DNA from: Prevotellaceae bacterium
GTDB taxonomy: Bacteria > Bacteroidota > Bacteroidia > Bacteroidales > UBA932
Length of the DNA: 6,545 nucleotides
Assembly (NCBI GenBank): GCA_031278135.1
Contig: JAITKY010000198.1
Span: 1 to 6,545 of the forward strand
Reading direction: 5' to 3'
Shown: piece by piece, positions 1-6,545 of the stretch
Position numbering within the stretch: the first letter of the stretch is position 1
How the letters are laid out: the number at the start of each line of letters is the position of its first letter
Notes under the pieces: generated by a model
The model's database searches: none
What the model was told of the DNA's origin: nothing
Seen by the model: only the letters and a program-made list of their open reading frames with translations
Translations under genes and position numbers: made by a program

Positions 1-764
1 CGTTGTACAGCGAACGGCTTGCCGCACTGCGTCCTGCTATTCACGCTGAATTTTACGACCCAAATACCGGAAACTATTGCGATGGAAATCAGGTGCAACA
101 GGCTTTTGCTGTGATCACCGGCATAGCGAACGACAGTATCCGGACACAAGTCGAGGCTTCTATTGCCAACAACATGCTCAACGAAAAAAAATATTTCGAT
201 ATGGGCAGTTCGGGATTGACGGTTCTGCTGCACTATCTTGCCGACCGTTCCGAAACAGCAGGCATTACAGCGTCGATTCTCAACAAAACCGAGTTTCCGG
301 GATACGGATATTTCATTGATCAGGGCGAATCGACTTGGCCCGAAGACTGGAAAATCGACGTTCCAAGCAAAATCCATACTTGCTATACAGGTATCGCCGG
401 ATGGCTTACCAAAGGTCTTTGCGGTATTCAACCCGACGAAAAGAATGCAGGATACAAACACTTCATCATCAAACCGTTTATTGTAACCGAAGTTGATTTT
501 GCCGAGGCGACGGTGGGTTCTCCTTACGGCGAAATCCTCAGTCGCTGGGAACGGAAGGATAACAAAATCATCCTGTCGGTAACAGTTCCTCCAAACACTT
601 CGGCAACAGTGTATATCCCTGCTTCTCAAACCGGACAAATCACCGAAAACGGCAATCCGTTGAATGTCGCCGAAAATGTCGTTTCGAAAGGCGCCGTCAA
701 TGGCTATGCTGTGGTTGAAGTGACGTCGGGGAAATACAAGTTTGCTGCAGAATATGGTAGATGA
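1..764 (+). CDS. Alpha-L-rhamnosidase, GH78 family, C-terminal part (5' end outside window)
   Basis: Hydrolyses terminal alpha-L-rhamnose from plant or microbial glycans; family members in Bacteroidetes are usually exported to the periplasm or cell surface. Only the last 254 or so codons are present: the frame is open from base 3 (a TTG read as Leu, not a start) and the gene must begin upstream, since family members are commonly much longer. Numbering from base 3, residues 1 to about 140 are the end of the (alpha/alpha)6 barrel, including the run MGSSGLTVLLHYLA (67-80). The stretch GESTWPEDW (108-116) aligns with the GH78 GATTxWExW motif, making Glu114 (codon 342-344) the likely catalytic general base. 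A conserved-type His at 125 follows. Residues from about 145 match the C-terminal beta-sandwich (GYKHFIIKP, then SPYGEILSRWE). The general acid Glu and any signal peptide lie outside the window. The end is intact (TGA at 762-764). Family assignment is from motif memory; the exact glycan target cannot be told. Confidence 0.9.
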   Translation, partial: LYSERLAALRPAIHAEFYDPNTGNYCDGNQVQQAFAVITGIANDSIRTQVEASIANNMLNEKKYFDMGSSGLTVLLHYLADRSETAGITASILNKTEFPGYGYFIDQGESTWPEDWKIDVPSKIHTCYTGIAGWLTKGLCGIQPDEKNAGYKHFIIKPFIVTEVDFAEATVGSPYGEILSRWERKDNKIILSVTVPPNTSATVYIPASQTGQITENGNPLNVAENVVSKGAVNGYAVVEVTSGKYKFAAEYGR

Positions 765-838
765 AATGAAAGTTGCCAGCGAAAGAATGACAGAACAAAG
801 GGTTATACGGTAAAAAGAGCGTCATTTGCATGCCTGTA
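765..838. other. Convergent intergenic gap, no clear terminator
   Basis: These 74 bases separate the 3' ends of the rhamnosidase and the exporter. The best inverted repeat I find is AATGAC (786-791) with GTCATT (821-826), a 6-bp stem around a 29-base loop without a T-run. That is too weak to call a rho-independent terminator. No small gene or RNA is recognisable. Confidence 0.6.
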
Positions 839-2014
839 TCAGAATCCCGCTACGTATCCTATCAATCCGGCGATTAGCCCTATTGCTACGGCGATTATTT
901 TCATTTTCACGAAACTTTTTTTGGATTCGGCTAATAGTGGTAATCCCGAATGTCCGTTCTGTACAAGCGAGTTGGCGAGCAGGATACTGAACGGAATGTT
1001 GCCTTCGATAAACAGGGATATGAAAACGATGTGCGGTCCCGATTCGGGTATCAGTCCTATAGTCAGGGCTATAAACAGCATTATCAGATGATTGTCGGTT
1101 ATCCATTCGTCGTAATGAACGAACAGACCGAGCAGATATATGAACAGTAATGAGCCTGAAGTCCATGTAAACACACGAAGCAAATGCTTGTATATCACGT
1201 GTTGCAATACATGTTCTTTCAGGAAATGCTCCGTAACCGACAAAACTGTCAAAAACGCCGCCCCTGCAACGAATATAAACAGGATATTCAACCATCTTTC
1301 GCTGAAAATATTACCGTGCGAATGAGCCTCGTGATGGTCGTCATGGTCATGGTCGTGGAAATGCTCGTGAATATGTTCATCTATCGATACTTCGTTAGCA
1401 TGAATACAAGTCATTTCTTCGGCGGAATGTTTGTGTTCGAGCAATCCGAGACCCAAACTCAGCATAAAAACCGCAATTCCCGCCAAAATAGCGGCACGAA
1501 CTGGCGACAAATGTTTGATATTGTACCATATATTTGATGTTGCCTTTTCGGAATGATGACCGTGTAAAGAATGTATTTCCAGATTGTGGTCGAAATGTTT
1601 CGGGACGGTGTTTCGCTTGGACATGAACGCATTGATTACAAATCCGGCGACTATTGCGAGTACGAAAGTCAGCGATTTGATTAACACCGCATATCCCGGC
1701 ATTGCGGCGAACATCACGAACGTTTCGTCGCCGGTGTCCGAGATCATTGCCGCCACCAATCCACCGAAGTTGAACACGTTGTGCGAAAACAGCGATACGG
1801 CTACAAACCCTCCCATACAACCCGGAATCAGTCCCAGTGCGGCGCCCAGCAGCGCCTGTTTTGCCGACGACTTCTGTATGTTGTTGAGTTGTTGTCCCTT
1901 TGTTGCGACATTGATGTATTCGATAATCAACATCATAATAATGACTAATCCGGTTATGTAAACAGAATTTTTCAAAATCTCCATTAAATCCAATAACCGG
2001 AAATCGTCAAACAT
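839..2014 (-). CDS. Putative multi-pass heavy-metal/manganese exporter, ArsP_2-like, His-rich
   Basis: A 391-residue polytopic inner-membrane protein resembling the 'putative 10TM heavy-metal exporter' family (ArsP_2), often labelled putative manganese transporter or arsenic efflux protein. The substrate is unproven. Hydrophobic segments lie at about 17-36, 55-77, 83-91, 105-130, 172-192, 241-262, 282-300, 307-335, 340-350 and 370-390. Two halves share an ungapped repeat: GLIPG (61-65) through SDTGDE (92-97), and GLIPE (320-324) through VQNGHS (351-356), both offset by 259 residues. Two His-rich hydrophilic loops are visible: 140-154 (6 His) and 214-233 (10 His in 20 residues, interspersed with Asp/Glu), typical of metal-binding loops in transporters. 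The ATG at 2014 is preceded by an A-rich leader; an in-frame ATG at codon 11 is a less likely start because it would cut into the N-terminal residues before the first membrane segment. It lies 28 bases after the acetyltransferase stop on the same strand, so it is probably the last gene of the ppdK unit. The fold class is fairly secure; the metal specificity is not. Confidence 0.78.
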   Translation of the reverse strand: MFDDFRLLDLMEILKNSVYITGLVIIMMLIIEYINVATKGQQLNNIQKSSAKQALLGAALGLIPGCMGGFVAVSLFSHNVFNFGGLVAAMISDTGDETFVMFAAMPGYAVLIKSLTFVLAIVAGFVINAFMSKRNTVPKHFDHNLEIHSLHGHHSEKATSNIWYNIKHLSPVRAAILAGIAVFMLSLGLGLLEHKHSAEEMTCIHANEVSIDEHIHEHFHDHDHDDHHEAHSHGNIFSERWLNILFIFVAGAAFLTVLSVTEHFLKEHVLQHVIYKHLLRVFTWTSGSLLFIYLLGLFVHYDEWITDNHLIMLFIALTIGLIPESGPHIVFISLFIEGNIPFSILLANSLVQNGHSGLPLLAESKKSFVKMKIIAVAIGLIAGLIGYVAGF

Positions 2015-2025
2015 CGAGGGTATGA

Positions 2026-2045
2026 TTTTTATTTATTTTTATTTA
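2026..2045. repeat. Perfect 10-bp tandem repeat (TTTTTATTTA x2)
   Basis: Two exact adjacent copies occupy 2026-2035 and 2036-2045. The second copy contains the acetyltransferase stop codon (2043-2045), and the pair forms most of the 28-base spacer before the exporter ATG. On the coding strand it reads as an A-rich leader (TAAATAAAAA twice). A-rich leaders commonly aid translation start in Bacteroidetes, so it may serve as one; chance in AT-rich DNA is also possible. Confidence 0.6.
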
Positions 2046-2693
2046 TATCAAATGTATCTTGCGCAAATTCTTTTTCAGTTGAGCGATCCTCTTTGGCGAC
2101 AATGCTTTTTTATGAATTATTTCTTTGATATTATTGTCGGGTTCGGAGGCTACGGCAGCGGCTTTATACTTTTCGGGGTCGTACAACATTCCTGTACACA
2201 GACACATCCGCCGGTTATTTTCCTGCAGGATGCTGTAATTGCGACAACCTTCGCAACCTTTCCAAAACTCGTCGTCGTCGGTGAGTTCCGAAAATGTTAC
2301 CGGAACATATCCGAGTTCGGAATTTAGTTTCATCACTGCCAAACCGGTTGTGATACTGAATATTTTGGCTTCGGGATACAGTTTTCGCGACAAGTCGAAT
2401 ATTGCACGTTTGATTTTTCGTGCAAGACCTGTGTTTCTGTATTCCGGATCGACAATCAGTCCCGAATTGGCGACAAAGCGTTTATGTTGCCACGATTCGA
2501 TGTAACTGAATCCAATCAAGCGATCGTTGTCGATGACGACGATCGCTTTTTCTTCTTCCATTTTTTTTGCGATGTACTCGGGCGACCTTTTTGCTATGCC
2601 CGTACCGCGTTTCAAAGCCGATTCGTACATGAGGCTGCACACTGTTTCGGCATACCTCACATGCGATTTGTTTGCAACAAGAATTTCTATCAT
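2043..2693 (-). CDS. GNAT-family N-acyltransferase with C-terminal four-cysteine cluster
   Basis: A cytoplasmic acyl-CoA-dependent transferase of 216 residues; the acceptor is not known. The GNAT core covers about residues 1-135. IVVIDNDRLIGFSYIE (51-66) is the beta2-beta3 hairpin, GLIVDPEYRNTGLARK (78-93) contains the acyl-CoA pyrophosphate loop RxxGxA (Arg86, Gly89, Ala91), and AVMKLNSELGYVPV (119-132) is the usual 'N..lGf' helix and strand. After the core come C147xxC150 and C164xC166 in the segment FWKGCEGC ... RRMCLCTGMLYDP, a pattern that suggests a zinc or other metal site. The tail from 188 is strongly basic (KKxL, SPKR, KKNLRK). From memory, a GNAT with a similar Cys segment sits beside arginine biosynthesis genes in Bacteroides and may acylate glutamate. 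No arg gene is present here, so that role is only a possibility. The ATG at 2693 lies 20 bases after the ppdK stop, consistent with co-transcription. Confidence 0.85.
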   Translation of the reverse strand: MIEILVANKSHVRYAETVCSLMYESALKRGTGIAKRSPEYIAKKMEEEKAIVVIDNDRLIGFSYIESWQHKRFVANSGLIVDPEYRNTGLARKIKRAIFDLSRKLYPEAKIFSITTGLAVMKLNSELGYVPVTFSELTDDDEFWKGCEGCRNYSILQENNRRMCLCTGMLYDPEKYKAAAVASEPDNNIKEIIHKKALSPKRIAQLKKNLRKIHLI

Positions 2694-2713
2694 TTTTATT
2701 AATTCACACTAAT

Positions 2714-5452
2714 CTATTTGTTCGATTTGATAGCAGCCTGCGCAGCGGCAAGCCTTGCTATCGGCACTCGAAACGGCGAACAACTCACGTAATTCAGCCC
2801 TACGGTGTGACAAAATTCCACCGACGAAGGCTCGCCTCCATGTTCCCCACAGATACCGACTTTCAGCAATGGACGCATTGTCCGTCCTTTCAGTGTCGCC
2901 ATAGAAATTAGTTGTCCGACGCCTTTACGGTCAAGCACTTGGAACGGATCGGTCTTCAATATTCCTTTTTCGAGATATATCGGTAAAAATTTACTGATGT
3001 CGTCACGCGAATATCCGTAAGTCAATTGTGTGAGATCGTTAGTTCCGAACGAGAAAAATTCTGCCGATTCGGCGATTCTGTCGGCGGTTAAAGCCGCTCT
3101 CGGCACTTCGATCATCGAACCGACCTTGTATTCGATTTTGTCGCCCATTTCGAGGAATACTTTTTCGGCGGTTGTGCGGATGATTTCTTCCTGCGACTTC
3201 ATTTCGTGCAATATTCCCGTCAAAGGCACCATTATTTCGGGAATGGAATTAATGCCTTTACTTTTTAATGTCAAGACAGCCTGCAATATGGCTCTTGTCT
3301 GCATTTCGGTTATTTCGGGATATGTGTTTGCGAGCCGGCACCCGCGATGTCCGAGCATGGGATTGGTTTCGTGCAATGAATCAACTTTTTGACGGATAAT
3401 TTCGGTCGGCACTTTCATCACTTTCGACATTTCTTCCTGTCCTTTGACGTCGTGGGGCAAAAATTCGTGCAACGGCGGGTCTAACAGTCTTACAATTACG
3501 GGAAGGTCGTGCATCACCGCAAATATTTCCTCGAAATCTTTTTGTTGCAACGGCAAAAGTTTATCGAGCGCCCGGCGTCTTGCTTCGGTATCTTCGGCAA
3601 GAATCATTTCCCTCATGGGTACGATTTTGTCTTCTTTAAAGAACATGTGTTCCGTGCGGCATAATCCGATACCGTCGGCGCCAAATTTCCGTGCTATAGC
3701 GGCGTCTTCGGGTGTATCGGCATTGGCGCGTACCTGTAAGTGAGCGTATTTTTCGGACAGTTTCATCAGTTTGTTGAAGTCGCTGCTCAACTCGGCGTCT
3801 TTGGTTTTCACTTTACCTTCGTAAATTTCACCGGTCGAGCCGTTTAACGAAATCCATGCGCCTTCGTGATATGTTATTCCGTTGACAGTCATGCTGCGCT
3901 GTTTGTAGTCGATTTTCAGCGCCGATGCTCCCGACACGCAACATTTGCCCATTCCGCGTGCTACAACGGCTGCATGCGAGGTCATTCCTCCGCGTGCTGT
4001 GAGTATTCCCTGCGCAACGGTCATGCCTCTAAGGTCTTCGGGCGATGTTTCGATACGCACTAAAATCAATTTTGCGTTGCTGTCTTTTTCGTACCACTGT
4101 TCGGCGCTTTCGGCAAAGAAAACAATCTGTCCTGTAGCGGCTCCGGGCGAGGCGGGCAATCCTTTCGTAAGTGTTTTGGCTTTGACCAGTTCGTCCGAAT
4201 CGAAGACGGGATGTAACAGTTCGTCGATTTTTTCGGGTTCGATTCTCAATACGGCTTCATCTTCTTTCAAGATTCCGCTATCGAGCATCTCCATAGCGAT
4301 TCTTACGGCTGCGGCGCCTGCCCGTTTGGCGTTACGAGTTTGCAACATCCACAGTTTTCCGTCCTGAACGGTAAACTCCAAATCCTGCATGTCGCGGTAA
4401 TGGTTTTCGAGTTTTTGCTGTAACTCCATCAGGTCGTTATACACTTCCGGCATTGTTTCTTCGAGCGAAGGCGCTTCGATTTTCCGTTTTTCTTCGGATA
4501 TGCCCTGAAGTTTTGCCCAGCGACGCGAACCTTCCAAAGTGATTTGTTGCGGCGTGCGTATACCTGCTACGACGTCTTCACCCTGCGCGTTAATAAGATA
4601 TTCGCCGTTGAAAATATTTTCGCCCGTAGAGGAGTCACGTGTAAATGCTACTCCTGTCGCCGACCTGTCGCCCATATTGCCGAATACCATAGATTGCACA
4701 TTGACTGCCGTTCCCCATTCCTGAGGTATTTTGTTCAGTTTGCGGTAAAGGATTGCACGGTCGTTCATCCAACTGTCGAAAACTGCCATCATCGCTCCCC
4801 ACAACTGCTGCCACGGGTCGGTGGGAAAATCGTTGCCGGTCTTCTCTTTGACTGTCGTTTTAAAGCGTTTTACGAGTTCTTTCATGTCGTCAGCCGAAAG
4901 TTCTGTATCGAGCGTTACATTCTTTTCTTTTTTCATTTCGTCGATAATTTCTTCGAACGGGTCATGCGCTTCTTTGCTTTCGGGTTTCATGCCAAGAACT
5001 ACGTCGCCATACATCTGTACAAACCGGCGGTACGAATCCCATGCGAATCGTGGATTACCACTTTTCGCTGCTATCACTTCCACCGCTTCGTCGTTCAATC
5101 CAAGATTCAGGATTGTGTCCATCATTCCTGGCATCGAAGCTCTCGCCCCCGAACGAACGGAGACAAGTAACGGATTACTGTTATCGGCAAACTTCGGACC
5201 ATTCACAGCTGCTTCGACTCTGTGCATCGCCGCCGTTACTTCATCATAAATGGTCTCGATAATCTTATCTTTGCCGTGTATAAAATATTCATTACAGACT
5301 TCCGTCGTAATGGTGAATCCGGGGGGCACCGGCACCCCAATCAGATTCATTTCCGCAAGATTTGCTCCCTTTCCACCGAGCAATTCTCTCATGCTCTCAT
5401 TCCCTTCAGCAGTCTTATTACCAAAGAAATAAACGCGTTTTTTTTGTTCCAT
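2714..5452 (-). CDS. ppdK: Pyruvate, phosphate dikinase
   Basis: Catalyses the reversible reaction ATP + Pi + pyruvate to AMP + PPi + PEP in the cytoplasm; in anaerobes it can run toward ATP or toward gluconeogenesis. The 912-residue protein is complete and slightly longer than the well-studied clostridial enzyme (about 874). Order of domains: N-terminal ATP-grasp (GGKGANLAEMN from 26; VRSGARASMPGMMDT from 99; LEFTVQDGKLWMLQTRNAKR at 358-377), swivelling phosphohistidine domain (GGMTSHAAVVARGMGK, catalytic His493 at codon 3974-3976, with the family's regulatory-type Thr at 491), then the PEP/pyruvate TIM barrel. The barrel carries GLCRTEHMFF (596-605), SMIEVPRAAL with metal ligand Glu782, GTNDLTQ with Asp806, and GICGEHGGEP with acid/base Cys868. 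All expected active-site residues are present. The frame extends to a TTG at 5458, but I take the ATG at 5452 (protein begins MEQKKRVYFFGNK), which matches the family N-terminus. It is the first gene of the minus-strand cluster and has a good promoter upstream. Confidence 0.98.
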   Translation of the reverse strand: MEQKKRVYFFGNKTAEGNESMRELLGGKGANLAEMNLIGVPVPPGFTITTEVCNEYFIHGKDKIIETIYDEVTAAMHRVEAAVNGPKFADNSNPLLVSVRSGARASMPGMMDTILNLGLNDEAVEVIAAKSGNPRFAWDSYRRFVQMYGDVVLGMKPESKEAHDPFEEIIDEMKKEKNVTLDTELSADDMKELVKRFKTTVKEKTGNDFPTDPWQQLWGAMMAVFDSWMNDRAILYRKLNKIPQEWGTAVNVQSMVFGNMGDRSATGVAFTRDSSTGENIFNGEYLINAQGEDVVAGIRTPQQITLEGSRRWAKLQGISEEKRKIEAPSLEETMPEVYNDLMELQQKLENHYRDMQDLEFTVQDGKLWMLQTRNAKRAGAAAVRIAMEMLDSGILKEDEAVLRIEPEKIDELLHPVFDSDELVKAKTLTKGLPASPGAATGQIVFFAESAEQWYEKDSNAKLILVRIETSPEDLRGMTVAQGILTARGGMTSHAAVVARGMGKCCVSGASALKIDYKQRSMTVNGITYHEGAWISLNGSTGEIYEGKVKTKDAELSSDFNKLMKLSEKYAHLQVRANADTPEDAAIARKFGADGIGLCRTEHMFFKEDKIVPMREMILAEDTEARRRALDKLLPLQQKDFEEIFAVMHDLPVIVRLLDPPLHEFLPHDVKGQEEMSKVMKVPTEIIRQKVDSLHETNPMLGHRGCRLANTYPEITEMQTRAILQAVLTLKSKGINSIPEIMVPLTGILHEMKSQEEIIRTTAEKVFLEMGDKIEYKVGSMIEVPRAALTADRIAESAEFFSFGTNDLTQLTYGYSRDDISKFLPIYLEKGILKTDPFQVLDRKGVGQLISMATLKGRTMRPLLKVGICGEHGGEPSSVEFCHTVGLNYVSCSPFRVPIARLAAAQAAIKSNK

Positions 5453-5493
5453 AATCAATCGTTTTCTCTAAAATCAGAATTATAAATCGGCTG

Positions 5494-5523
5494 CAAAGAT
5501 ACATCTTATATTTAATATGCAAA
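5494..5523 (-). promoter_or_regulatory. Bacteroidetes-type promoter for ppdK cluster
   Basis: On the minus strand, TTTG (5523-5520) is followed after 18 bases by TATCTTTG (5501-5494), an exact TAnnTTTG -7 box. The usual spacer is about 19-21, so it is slightly short. Transcription would start near 5488, giving a leader of about 35 bases before the ATG at 5452. This is the best promoter match in the window and suits a three-gene unit. Confidence 0.7.
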
Positions 5524-5538
5524 ATCGATATTAAATAT
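5508..5538. repeat. Pair of AT-only palindromes, possible operator
   Basis: ATATTTAATAT (5508-5518) and ATATTAAATAT (5528-5538) are each palindromic around a central base, are perfect inverted copies of each other, and have centres exactly 20 bp apart. The left copy lies in the spacer of the ppdK promoter and the right copy in the expected spacer of the opposing promoter. A repressor or activator site is inferred from the position; AT-rich composition makes chance palindromes more likely than in average DNA. Confidence 0.5.
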
Positions 5539-5544
5539 TATTTG

Positions 5545-5552
5545 TACTTTCG
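5545..5552 (+). promoter_or_regulatory. Weak -7-like box for the UDP-glucuronate decarboxylase gene
   Basis: TACTTTCG matches TAnnTTTG except for one base (C for T) and is followed by C, as is common in Bacteroides promoters. It ends 23 bases before the ATG at 5576, so the leader would be about 18 bases. No TTTG is found at the expected -33 position (about 5521-5526), so this would be a weak or activator-dependent promoter. Confidence 0.45.
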
Positions 5553-5575
5553 CGCTTTATTTTAAATGAAAAAAT

Positions 5576-6511
5576 ATGAATAAAAGAATATTGGTAACAG
5601 GAGGAGCTGGTTTTATAGGCTCTCATTTATGCGCACGGTTATTGTCTGAAAATAACGAAGTTATTTGTCTTGACAATTATTTTACAGGTTCAAAATCAAA
5701 TATCATTGATTTGCTTAGGAATCCCGGATTCGAGATTGTGAGACACGACATTATCAATCCCTACAATATCGAAGTTGATGAAATTTATAATCTGGCATGT
5801 CCGGCTTCACCCATTCATTATCAGTATAATCCTATCAAAACTATCAAAACTTCGGTTATGGGAGCAATCAATATGCTTGGGTTGGCTAAACGTGTTGATG
5901 CAAAGATATTGCAGGCATCAACCAGCGAAGTTTATGGCGACCCTAATGTACATCCGCAAAAAGAAAATTATTGGGGACATGTCAATCCCATCGGAATACG
6001 TTCGTGCTACGACGAAGGAAAACGTTGCGCCGAAACGTTGTTTATGGACTATCATCGACAAAATAAGGTGAAAATAAAAATTATACGTATTTTCAATACT
6101 TATGGTCCCAATATGAATCCCGACGACGGAAGAGTTGTGTCGAACTTTATTGTCCAGGCGCTTAAAGGTGAGGATATCACTATTTACGGCGATGGCTCTC
6201 AAACTCGGAGTTTTCAGTATATCGATGATTTGATCGAAGGAATGATACGGACAATGAATACTAGCGCTTCGTTCACAGGACCGGTAAATCTCGGAAATCC
6301 CGACGAATTTTCGATACTGGAACTTGCTGAAAAAATAATTAGCCTGACAAAATCAAAATCGAAAATAGTGCACTGCTCGCTCCCTTCCGACGACCCAAAA
6401 CAACGCCAACCGGATATCAGTCTGGCAAAAGAAGTACTAAACTGGTCGCCGAAAATCAAATTAGACGAAGGTCTGGTAAAAACTATCAAATATTTCAAAA
6501 ACAAAATGTGA
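5576..6511 (+). CDS. uxs: UDP-glucuronate decarboxylase (UDP-xylose synthase), NAD-dependent SDR family
   Basis: Converts UDP-glucuronate to UDP-xylose and CO2 through a bound 4-keto intermediate, using tightly held NAD+; the product feeds surface glycan or polysaccharide synthesis. The 311-residue soluble protein is complete. The Rossmann fold opens with [11 protein letters not shown] (7-17, GxxGxxG), followed by LDNYFTGSK (32-40). UXS-specific stretches are [12 protein letters not shown] (72-83), [11 protein letters not shown] (113-123, with Thr116, Ser117 and Glu118 in the catalytic region) and RSCYDEGKR (142-150, catalytic Tyr145 and Lys149, codon of Tyr at 6008-6010). [14 protein letters not shown] (205-218) carries the conserved Arg211. 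The ACPASP and RSCYDEGKR signatures favour UXS over dTDP-glucose dehydratase or UDP-glucose epimerase. There is no membrane segment, unlike animal UXS. The ATG follows an A-rich leader. It is read away from ppdK; a downstream partner may lie beyond the window. The first part is clearly more AT-rich than ppdK in the lines I counted. Confidence 0.93.
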   Translation: MNKRILVTGGAGFIGSHLCARLLSENNEVICLDNYFTGSKSNIIDLLRNPGFEIVRHDIINPYNIEVDEIYNLACPASPIHYQYNPIKTIKTSVMGAINMLGLAKRVDAKILQASTSEVYGDPNVHPQKENYWGHVNPIGIRSCYDEGKRCAETLFMDYHRQNKVKIKIIRIFNTYGPNMNPDDGRVVSNFIVQALKGEDITIYGDGSQTRSFQYIDDLIEGMIRTMNTSASFTGPVNLGNPDEFSILELAEKIISLTKSKSKIVHCSLPSDDPKQRQPDISLAKEVLNWSPKIKLDEGLVKTIKYFKNKM

Positions 6512-6545
6512 AAAATTTGAATTTAATTAAAAATAATCGCATTCC
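6512..6545. other. AT-rich tail after the UXS gene
   Basis: The last 34 bases hold no hairpin with a T-run, no start codon followed by a supported frame, and no promoter match. Whether the UXS gene continues into an operon cannot be judged. Confidence 0.6.

Larger units (their letters stand above)
5453..5575. promoter_or_regulatory. Divergent regulatory region between ppdK and the UDP-glucuronate decarboxylase gene
   Basis: This 123-base AT-rich spacer separates two divergently read genes and holds both putative promoters and two AT-only palindromes, listed separately. No RNA gene, riboswitch-like structure or additional protein gene is apparent. Promoter assignment rests on the Bacteroidetes consensus and distance to the start codons. 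Confidence 0.75.

Noticed and set aside
786..826. AATGAC/GTCATT inverted repeat in the convergent gap
   Set aside because: A 6-bp stem with a 29-base loop and no T-run is not a credible terminator.
822..1295. 157-codon minus-strand frame overlapping the exporter
   Set aside because: Out-of-frame shadow of the exporter gene, rich in Arg and Ser as expected for a shifted frame, with no membrane or domain signal.
1316..1375. Repetitive ATGGTC/GTCATG-like tract
   Set aside because: This is the codon-level repeat of the His/Asp-rich loop of the exporter, not a separate DNA repeat element.
4544..5170. Long open frame (208 codons) on the plus strand opposite ppdK
   Set aside because: It lies wholly inside a strongly supported dikinase gene, has no recognisable domain, and its composition follows the antisense of ppdK codons.
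5566..5583. Tiny frame MKKYE ending in TAA that overlaps the UXS start
   Set aside because: Could be read as a leader peptide, but five codons in an A-rich leader arise easily by chance and nothing else supports it.
5918..6202. 94-codon antisense frame within the UXS gene
   Set aside because: Opposite a gene with intact catalytic motifs; no independent start signal or family resemblance.

Overview
The window looks like a Bacteroidales (phylum Bacteroidota) chromosome segment. The evidence is a Bacteroides-type GH78 rhamnosidase, a bacterial pyruvate phosphate dikinase, a UDP-glucuronate decarboxylase of the type used in surface glycan synthesis, and start codons preceded by A-rich leaders instead of Shine-Dalgarno sequences. 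A good match to the Bacteroidetes -33/-7 promoter (TTTG ... TAnnTTTG) supports the same assignment. I cannot name a species.

Layout: (1) 1-764, plus strand: the 3' end of an alpha-L-rhamnosidase gene cut by the window edge. (2) 765-838: a short convergent gap without a clear terminator. (3) 839-5452, minus strand: three closely packed genes, read from high to low coordinates. They are ppdK (pyruvate phosphate dikinase), a GNAT acetyltransferase with an appended cysteine cluster, and a histidine-rich multi-pass putative metal exporter (ArsP_2/'putative manganese transporter' type). Gaps of 20 and 28 bases suggest one transcription unit driven from a promoter near 5494-5523. (4) 5453-5575: a 123-base divergent promoter region with two AT-only palindromes placed symmetrically between the two -7 boxes. 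(5) 5576-6511, plus strand: a complete UDP-glucuronate decarboxylase (UDP-xylose synthase) gene, more AT-rich in its first part than ppdK. (6) 6512-6545: AT-rich tail with no recognisable feature.

How the parts relate: the rhamnosidase degrades rhamnose-containing glycans, PPDK interconverts pyruvate and PEP at the glycolysis/gluconeogenesis node, and UXS makes a nucleotide sugar for glycan synthesis. The cluster of PPDK, acetyltransferase and metal exporter has no obvious single pathway. If the three genes are really co-transcribed, the link is unexplained. I see no mobile element, CRISPR array, tRNA or rRNA. The core enzymes are ordinary. The less ordinary signals are the symmetric divergent promoter, the Cys-cluster acetyltransferase, and the exporter's internal duplication and two His-rich loops.
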